From Halotalea alkalilenta DSM 17697 (GTDB lineage Bacteria > Pseudomonadota > Gammaproteobacteria > Pseudomonadales > Halomonadaceae): a DNA stretch of 64,000 bases. The DNA is taken from the NCBI RefSeq assembly GCF_000621205.1, contig NZ_KK211227.1:28663-92662 (forward strand), in the 5' to 3' direction. Below are positions 58,243 to 64,000 of this stretch, piece after piece. Both the position numbers and the translations under genes were made by a program. The notes beneath the pieces were generated by a model. It did not search any database. It worked only from the letters and a program-made list of their open reading frames with translations, and was not told where the DNA came from. Within the stretch, counting starts at the first letter, position 1. Each line of letters opens with the position of its first letter.

Positions 58243-60879
58243 TTATGCCAGCGCTTTCTCGATCACCTCGAACAGGTTGCGCGACAGCGGCTCGCGGCGG
58301 ATTCGCTCGAGCTCGGCGCGCATCAGCGACTGGCGCTCGGCGTCGAGGCGCTGGAAATGCGTCAGCGGCGTGACGATCCGCGCCGCGATGTCGGGATTGA
58401 GCCGGTTGAGCTCGATCACCACGTCGGCGACCAGTCGATAGCCTTCGCCATCGAGACGATGGAAGTTGACCCGGTTGAGATTGGCGAAGGCACCGATGAG
58501 CGCGCGCACCTTGTTGGGGTTCTTGATCGAGAACGCCGGGTGGCGCATCAAAAAGCGCACGCGGTCGAGCACGTCGGGCTGGGGCCGGGTGACCTGGATC
58601 GCGAACCACTGGTCCATCACCAGCGGATCATGGGCCCAGCGCTCGCCGAACGCCTTGACCGCTGGATCGCCGAGCTGGTGGGCGTCGCTATGGGCGAGCA
58701 GGGTCAGCGCCGCGCGTACGTCGGTCATGTTGCGATCCTGCTCGAACTGGTGCTGGGCGAGATGCAGCGCCTCTTCCCCTCCGGTGGCGCAGAGATAGCC
58801 GAGCGCGACGTTCTTCAGCGAACGCTGGGCGATCTGCTCGAACGAGGGTGCGTAGGGCACCTCGCTCTGATTGGCTTCGAACAGCGCCCTGAAGCGCGGC
58901 TCGAGCGCCTCGCCCAGCGCCCTGGTGACGAAACGCCGCGCCTGGTGGATGGCGTCGATGTCGATCGTCTCCTGCTCGCCGGCGATATAGGCCTCGGAGG
59001 GCAGCTTGAGCATCTCGGCCAGCACCGCGAGATCGTCGCTCGGCGTGTCGAGCAGGTGGGTGAACACATCGAGCAGGGTCGGGTCGAGCCGCGGCTCGAC
59101 ACCGGCCTGCAGCGCGAGGATCGCCTCTTCGATCGCCGCCAGGGCGAGACGCTGCCCCGCGTCCCAGCGGTTGAAGCCGTCCTCGTCGTACTTGACCAGC
59201 AGCGCGAGCTGCCCGCGGTCGTAGGGGAACCTGAGCTTCACCGGTGCGGAGAACCCGCGCAGCAGCGAGGGGACCGGCGCGCTCGGCACGCGCTCGAAGC
59301 GAAACTCGTGCTCGGCCTCGAACAGCTCGACCACGGTATCGGTGCCGCGCGACTCACCATCGAGCCACAGCGGTATCGCCGCGCCATCGGCATCGAGTAG
59401 ACCGAGCCGCAGCGGCAGGTGCAGCGGCAGCTTCCGCTCCGCCGGCTGCCCAGGGGTCGCAGGCGTATGCTGGCGCACCTTGAGCCGATAGACCTGCGCT
59501 TCGGCGTCATACTCGCCTTCGACCTCGAGCACCGGCGTTCCAGCCTGGGCATACCAGCGCATGAACCGGGTGAGATCGACATCTCCCGCCTCGCTCATCG
59601 AAGAGACGAAATCCTCGACCCGCACCGCTTGGCCGTCGAAGCGGGAGAAATAGAGATCCGCGCCGGCGCGGAAGCGCTCGGCGCCGAGCAGCTGGCGCAG
59701 CATGCGCACTATCTCGGCGCCCTTCTCGTAGACCGTCAGGGTGTAGAAGTTGGAGATCTCGATGAAGCTCTCCGGGCGCACCGGGTGGGCGGTGGGACCG
59801 GCGTCCTCGGCGAACTGCATGGTGCGCAGCACGCTGACGTCCTCGATCCGCTTGACCGGCGCGGAATTGACGTCGGCGGAGAAGCTCTGGTCGCGGAATA
59901 CGGTGAAGCCTTCCTTCAGCGCCAGCTGGAACCAGTCGCGGCAGGTCACCCGGTTGCCCGACCAGTTGTGGAAGTACTCGTGGGCGACGATACCCTCGAC
60001 ACGCTGGAAGTTGGCATCGACGGTGGTCGCCGGGTTGGCCAGCACCGCGGAGCTGTTGAAGATGTTGAGCCCCTTGTTCTCCATCGCGCCCATATTGAAA
60101 TCATTGACTGCGACGATCATGAACAGATCGAGGTCGTACTCGCGACCATAGGCCTCTTCGTCCCACTTCATCGCACGCTTGAGCGCGCCCATCGCGAACT
60201 CGGTCTTGTCGAGGTTCTCCCGCTCCACCCAGATCTGCAGCGTCACCCGGCGGCCACTGACGGTGGTGAAGTGATCCTCGACCTTCTCGAGCGTGCCGGC
60301 GACCAGGGCGAACAGATAGCTCGGCTTGGGGAAGGGATCACGCCAGGTGACGAAGTGCCGGCCGTTGGGCAGCTCGCCCGACTCGATCGGGTTGCCGTTG
60401 GACAAAAGCACCGGCAGGCGTTCGCGATCGCCGATCACCGTGGTGGTGAAGGTCGCCATCACGTCGGGCCGGTCGGGATAGTAGGTGATCCGGCGAAAGC
60501 CCTCGGGTTCGCACTGGGTGCAGAACATCGAACTCGAGCGATAAAGCCCCTCGAGCGCGGTATTGGCGGCCGGGTCGATGATCACCTCAGTGGTCAGTTC
60601 GAAGCGCTCCGGCACCTTGGCGATCACCAGCCGCTCGGCGTCGAGGCGGTACTCGCCCTCGTCCAGCGGCTGGCCTTCGATCGCGATGTGGGTCAGGCGC
60701 AGCGCGGTGCCGAAAAGCTCCAGCGGCAGCCCCGCCTCGCGCTGTGGATGCCGGCGCATCTTGAGCCGGGCGGAAACGCGGGTCGCGTGATCGTCGAGAT
60801 CGAACTTGAGCGCCACGTCATCGACCAGATAGGCCGGGGGCAGATAGTCCTTGAGATGAATCGCTTGGGGTTCGGCCAT
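58243..60879 (-). CDS. pepN: Aminopeptidase N (M1 metallopeptidase)
   Basis: The 878-residue enzyme removes N-terminal amino acids in the cytoplasm. It shows the exopeptidase motif GAMENKG, the zinc motif HEYFHNW with downstream glutamate in LKEGFTVFRD, and full PepN length with the helical C-terminal domain. The N-terminus (HLKDYLPPAYLVDDV) and AGGAA before the ATG are normal. It stands alone, leftward. Confidence 0.96.
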   Translation of the reverse strand: MAEPQAIHLKDYLPPAYLVDDVALKFDLDDHATRVSARLKMRRHPQREAGLPLELFGTALRLTHIAIEGQPLDEGEYRLDAERLVIAKVPERFELTTEVIIDPAANTALEGLYRSSSMFCTQCEPEGFRRITYYPDRPDVMATFTTTVIGDRERLPVLLSNGNPIESGELPNGRHFVTWRDPFPKPSYLFALVAGTLEKVEDHFTTVSGRRVTLQIWVERENLDKTEFAMGALKRAMKWDEEAYGREYDLDLFMIVAVNDFNMGAMENKGLNIFNSSAVLANPATTVDANFQRVEGIVAHEYFHNWSGNRVTCRDWFQLALKEGFTVFRDQSFSADVNSAPVKRIEDVSVLRTMQFAEDAGPTAHPVRPESFIEISNFYTLTVYEKGAEIVRMLRQLLGAERFRAGADLYFSRFDGQAVRVEDFVSSMSEAGDVDLTRFMRWYAQAGTPVLEVEGEYDAEAQVYRLKVRQHTPATPGQPAERKLPLHLPLRLGLLDADGAAIPLWLDGESRGTDTVVELFEAEHEFRFERVPSAPVPSLLRGFSAPVKLRFPYDRGQLALLVKYDEDGFNRWDAGQRLALAAIEEAILALQAGVEPRLDPTLLDVFTHLLDTPSDDLAVLAEMLKLPSEAYIAGEQETIDIDAIHQARRFVTRALGEALEPRFRALFEANQSEVPYAPSFEQIAQRSLKNVALGYLCATGGEEALHLAQHQFEQDRNMTDVRAALTLLAHSDAHQLGDPAVKAFGERWAHDPLVMDQWFAIQVTRPQPDVLDRVRFLMRHPAFSIKNPNKVRALIGAFANLNRVNFHRLDGEGYRLVADVVIELNRLNPDIAARIVTPLTHFQRLDAERQSLMRAELERIRREPLSRNLFEVIEKALA

Positions 60880-61273
60880 TGAAGGTTCCTGCGCTGCCTG
60901 AGAGTGAAATTAGAGAACGTATCCGACCTCGGCGCACGACATCGGCTGACGACATTCGGCGCACCAGGCTCGCGCGCTCGCATAGGACATCATAGGGGAA
61001 AAAGCGAGTTAAATCAGAGCGCCGTTGCCGGCCTGAACCCCTCACATCAAATCGTTCGCATTCTAAGTTCCCCCGTCCCTACCCGCGTCGACCTAATTGA
61101 AACTTATCCATCCGGCGCCGAACCTGACCTTGGGCGCTGGATCGACTCGAGCACGGATCCTTCGCACCGCCCCAGGTTTCAGGACGCGAACGCTGATCGA
61201 GTTGCCCGCCATCGGATCATTCCGCGCCGGTTGACATGCCTTACCACGTTTCCCTACTCGGAGCGCAGCCTTC
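60880..61273. other. Intergenic region between pepN and the PhyH-like gene
   Basis: This 394-base divergent region shows AT-richer patches at 60985-61015 and 61040-61115. TTGACA at 61231-61236 is a candidate -35 for the rightward gene with a poor TACTCG at 61255. Nothing else is seen. Confidence 0.3.
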
Positions 61274-62239
61274 ATGCAGCCTAGGATAAAAGCCGACGAT
61301 CTCGAGACCATCGCCCGTCGCTCAGGAAGGCTACACCGCATGGCCGCCAGGGTGCCGACCTACATGGCCGACCTGCGCGAGCGCCCCTCGTGGATCGCGA
61401 TGTTCGTACTCGCGCGAATCATGCTGTTCCGCCGCCTGCACTGGCGCCGCGCGAAACCCTATCGACCGGCCGCTACGCCGCAGCCCAGCAGCCTGTTCGA
61501 ACGGGTCGAGCCGCAGCGAGTCGTGGAGGAGGTACACGCCCAGGGAATCCATGTCGGGCTGGTACTGCCGGAGGACATCTGTGCTGAAATCCTCGATTTC
61601 ACCCGCCGGGAGACCTGCTTTGGCAATTTCGATCGCCGGCTTCCGCTGGACGCCACACAGTACGCCGAAGCCGAAGTGCGCTTCGGTCGCGCCCTGCTCA
61701 GCGGCCACTACTTCGAGAAAGTGCTCGACTGCCCCGCGGCGATGCGCGTGCAGCGCGACCCGCTGCTCCACGAAGTCGCCGCGCGCTACCTGGGCGATCG
61801 GGCGCGCGTGGTCAGCACCCGGCTATGGTGGAGCTTCCCGTCACAGCAAGCGTCCGACGCGGACAAGAACCTCGCCTCCCAGGATCGCTATCACTTCGAC
61901 CTCGACGACTGGCGGATGATCAAGTTCTTCTTCTACGTAAGCGGTGTCGAACCGGACCAGGGGCCTCACGTCTATCTGCGCGGCAGCCACAAAAAGCGCA
62001 GCCTGCGCCACCAGTTCAGCCCGCTGGTCGGCCACAGCGCCGATGAAGTCTACGCAGACTACGGCGAGGACAACGCCCTGACCCTGCTCGGCGGGCCAGG
62101 CTACGGTTTTGCCGAAGACCCGTTCGGCTTCCATATGGGGACCGTGGCCCGGCGCGCACCGCGACTGATGCTGGAGGTCGGCTTCGGCGTCTCCCCCCCT
62201 TCGCGTCGCCGCTTCCATGGCGAGCCGGTAGTTCGCTGA
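61274..62239 (+). CDS. Phytanoyl-CoA dioxygenase (PhyH)-like 2OG/Fe(II) protein
   Basis: The 321-residue protein has the PhyH-type iron triad: HFD in RYHFDLDDW, then the GPHVYLRGSHKK loop and a second histidine in FGFHMGTVARRAPRL. The family hydroxylates small molecules or lipids with 2-oxoglutarate; no substrate is suggested by neighbours. N-terminal 60 residues are basic and helical (RLHRMAARVPTYMADL, LARIMLFRRLHWRRAK). Two other 2OG oxygenase-like folds are in the window (AlkB at 34.3 kb); this one stands alone. Confidence 0.8.
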   Translation: MQPRIKADDLETIARRSGRLHRMAARVPTYMADLRERPSWIAMFVLARIMLFRRLHWRRAKPYRPAATPQPSSLFERVEPQRVVEEVHAQGIHVGLVLPEDICAEILDFTRRETCFGNFDRRLPLDATQYAEAEVRFGRALLSGHYFEKVLDCPAAMRVQRDPLLHEVAARYLGDRARVVSTRLWWSFPSQQASDADKNLASQDRYHFDLDDWRMIKFFFYVSGVEPDQGPHVYLRGSHKKRSLRHQFSPLVGHSADEVYADYGEDNALTLLGGPGYGFAEDPFGFHMGTVARRAPRLMLEVGFGVSPPSRRRFHGEPVVR

Positions 62240-62282
62240 GCCGTCGACCACCATTGCATCGTTTTCGAGTGCAAAGCCGCGC

Positions 62283-62747
62283 TCAGTTGGAGTCACGCCG
62301 CTGACCGCGGCTTGGGGATGGGCGGCTGAGCACGAACGCGGCCACCGCGACCAGCACTGCGAGCACCGCCCAGAACACCAGGTTGAAGCCGGTGTGCAAG
62401 TAGATGATCGTAAGGCTCAGGCTCATCATCACCACCGTCAGGCACTTCGCCACGGGCGAAATCGCCCGCTCGCGCTCCCAGGCATCGATCGCCGGACCGG
62501 AGAACCGATTGGCGCGAATCCAGCGTTCCAGGCGCCGCGAACCGCGGGATGCGCAGATCGCGGCAAGCAGGAAGAAGTCCGTCGCCGGCAGCAGCGGCAG
62601 GAAGATGCCAACCACGCCGATGGCGAAACAGAGCACGGCGAGACCCACCCACATGGTCCTGGCCCAGCGACTGCGGCTGCGTCGAGGGCGCGGCGCATCT
62701 ACCCCGATCGGCTGGTCTTCCGGCTCGCTGCCTGGTTTACCCCCCAT
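62283..62747 (-). CDS. DUF454 (YbaN-like) membrane protein
   Basis: The 154-residue protein has four hydrophobic stretches and the DUF454 features WVGLAVLCFAIGVVGIFLPLLPATDFFLLAA and RWIRANRFSGPAIDAWERERAIS. The start at 62747 has GGGAGGG upstream; the frame continues to 62924 without support. The function of the family is not established. Confidence 0.85.
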   Translation of the reverse strand: MGGKPGSEPEDQPIGVDAPRPRRSRSRWARTMWVGLAVLCFAIGVVGIFLPLLPATDFFLLAAICASRGSRRLERWIRANRFSGPAIDAWERERAISPVAKCLTVVMMSLSLTIIYLHTGFNLVFWAVLAVLVAVAAFVLSRPSPSRGQRRDSN

Positions 62748-62953
62748 TGACCCTCCCCCGACGCTGCATAGCGCTTTGGAATCCTGGAAATAACTCTTTT
62801 TCACTGTGAACTTCGGCGACGACGGCCTAAGGTGGCCGACAGCCTGGACTCGGCTCCCGCCGCTGGAGCGAGGATGATAAACCATTTCATTAACGCAGCC
62901 TTGGGCTGACATTGATCGCACCATTGCGATCGAACTCTCGCGCGGAACTTGCC

Positions 62954-63847
62954 ATGCTCTGGTCGCTGTTCACTTTGATCGCCGCATTCTCCCAAGCGCT
63001 ACGCAATGCCCAGCAAAAGCGCCTCAGCGTCGAAATCGATGCCCTCGGCGTCACCCTGGCCAGGTTTCTCTGGGCACCGCCACTGGCATTCGGCTATCTC
63101 GGCTTGCTCTACGTTCTGGACCCTGCGCCGCTGCCCGGTTTCGGCCTTGGCTTCATCCTCCCGGCCAGCGCCGGCGCCCTCGCCCAGATCATCGCCACCC
63201 TGCTGATGGTGCGACTCTTCCAACGCCGCAGCTATACCGCAGGCGTCGGCCTGGCGAAGAGCGAGGCGCTGTTCGCCGCGCTTCTCGGCGTCGCCTTCTT
63301 CGCCGCCCAGCTCGGCGTGGTGGGCTGGCTCGGCGTCGCGGTCGGCGCAGTAGCGGTGTGGTTGCTCAAGGGGCGCAGTGCCCCGGGTGATCTCGATCTC
63401 ACCACGCTTGCGCTCGGGCTCGGCAGCGGGGTGTGCTTCGCCCTGACCACCCTGCTGGTGCGCCAGGCCACGCTGACCCTCGACGCGCCATTCATGCAGG
63501 CCGCCGCCTGGGCGCTGGTATGGAACGTCTGCCTGCAAGTGGTGGTGCTGGTGGTTTGGCTAGCGATCCGCTCACCCTCGACGATCGGCAAGCTGCTCGC
63601 ACGCCCGCGTGCAGTGTTCGGCGTCTCGCTCAGCAGCTCGCTGGCATCGCTGTGCTGGTTCTCAGCGCTGACGCTTCAGGACGCGGCACTGGTCAAGACC
63701 CTGGGACAGGTGGAGGTACTGTTCACCCTGCTGCTCTCGCGCCACTGGCTGCGCGAACGGGTGGGTGGCCGCGAGCGCCTCGGGCTTTTGCTGGTGGCAC
63801 TCGGCGCGCTGCTGGTGCTGTGGCCCTCGCTGGCCGCGCACCTTTGA
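62954..63847 (+). CDS. EamA family (DMT) transporter
   Basis: The 297-residue protein has ten hydrophobic helices in two repeats, the EamA pattern, with KSEALFAALLG and KTLGQVEVLFTLLLSRHWLRE in matching positions of the two halves. It exports or imports small metabolites; substrate unknown. Start MLWSLFTL at 62954 gives the normal first helix; GGAAC lies upstream. Confidence 0.85.
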   Translation: MLWSLFTLIAAFSQALRNAQQKRLSVEIDALGVTLARFLWAPPLAFGYLGLLYVLDPAPLPGFGLGFILPASAGALAQIIATLLMVRLFQRRSYTAGVGLAKSEALFAALLGVAFFAAQLGVVGWLGVAVGAVAVWLLKGRSAPGDLDLTTLALGLGSGVCFALTTLLVRQATLTLDAPFMQAAAWALVWNVCLQVVVLVVWLAIRSPSTIGKLLARPRAVFGVSLSSSLASLCWFSALTLQDAALVKTLGQVEVLFTLLLSRHWLRERVGGRERLGLLLVALGALLVLWPSLAAHL

Positions 63848-64000
63848 AGAGACTCGACGCCGCCGCGAGCCCGCCGAGCGGCGTGCACGAACGAAGCAAG
63901 GGTCGAAGGTAGGCGACCAGGCTTGGCTCGACTGCCCTCGTTCCTCGGGCGCTAGCCGCAAACGGCCCAATAAGCCCGTTCGTCCCGAGCGGCGCCATAC
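63848..64000. other. Window end, non-coding with possible repeat copy
   Basis: After the transporter stop no gene begins before the window ends. CTCGTTCCTCG (63937-63947) and AAGCCCGTTCGTCCCG (63972-63987) are shared with 57109-57139. Confidence 0.4.

Overview
The window is one high-GC chromosomal segment of a gammaproteobacterium, most likely a halophilic or alkaliphilic Halomonadaceae member (Halomonas, Kushneria or Halotalea type). The assignment rests on gene content: trehalose synthesis (otsBA), periplasmic glucan synthesis (opgGH), MscL, carnitine-to-betaine catabolism, acetate symport, and typical gammaproteobacterial housekeeping genes (prfC, uvrB, pepN, ygfZ, nfo). No lineage marker such as rRNA was found, so this is an inference. 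Most of the window is dense, ordinary core genome. No prophage, insertion sequence, CRISPR array, tRNA or rRNA was recognised.

Layout. 0-3.6 kb: end of a D-2-hydroxyacid dehydrogenase, two Mg2+ transporters (corA, mgtE with a long structured leader) and a PAP2 phosphatase. 3.6-7.1 kb: a compositionally different patch with a frameshifted CsaA remnant, a 5'-truncated amidase and a DUF808 membrane protein; this looks like a recombination scar. 7.1-11.4 kb: ribokinase plus nucleoside hydrolase, then otsB-otsA. 11.5-20.6 kb: HypT-like regulator, cardiolipin synthase, a uvrB-nei repair operon, a small HMA-fold protein, ygfZ, a small hypothetical gene, tatD and mscL. 20.7-26.5 kb: prfC, then an AcoR-like regulator without an AAA+ domain, an aryl-type alcohol dehydrogenase and an aldehyde dehydrogenase, with four 13-bp tandem repeats upstream. 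26.9-29.8 kb: a conserved-looking hypothetical gene, a tiny basic ORF and the RegB/RegA redox two-component system. 29.8-34.9 kb: a tight envelope cassette (IMPase-like, acyltransferase, LysM/degenerate-LytM lipoprotein, GT4 glycosyltransferase, PAP2, AlkB). 34.9-39.8 kb: divergent gcvT and gcvHP. 39.9-43.4 kb: carnitine catabolism (thioesterase, carnitine dehydrogenase, BKACE) with a divergent GlxA/AraC regulator. 43.5-47.4 kb: actP-DUF485, and an alpha/beta hydrolase divergent from a LysR gene. 47.5-53.1 kb: opgGH and an MFS transporter. 53.4-64 kb: nfo, a small membrane protein, leuA divergent from an Lrp-type gene, a secreted hydrolase, pepN, a PhyH-like dioxygenase, DUF454 and an EamA transporter.

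How the genes fit together. The strongest metabolic theme is quaternary-amine use. L-carnitine is oxidised to 3-dehydrocarnitine, cleaved by BKACE with acetyl-CoA to acetoacetate and betainyl-CoA, and hydrolysed to glycine betaine. Betaine serves as osmoprotectant or is demethylated (genes not in this window) to glycine, which the adjacent glycine cleavage genes can consume. A second theme is envelope and osmotic homeostasis (trehalose, glucans, MscL, cardiolipin, Mg2+ uptake). The most interesting unresolved items are non-coding: a shared dyad before both gcv transcription units, 21-bp-spaced direct repeats in the carnitine divergent promoter, the 13-bp tandem repeats, the mgtE leader, and the possible glycolipid cassette at 30-34 kb. 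None of these is proof of a new system.
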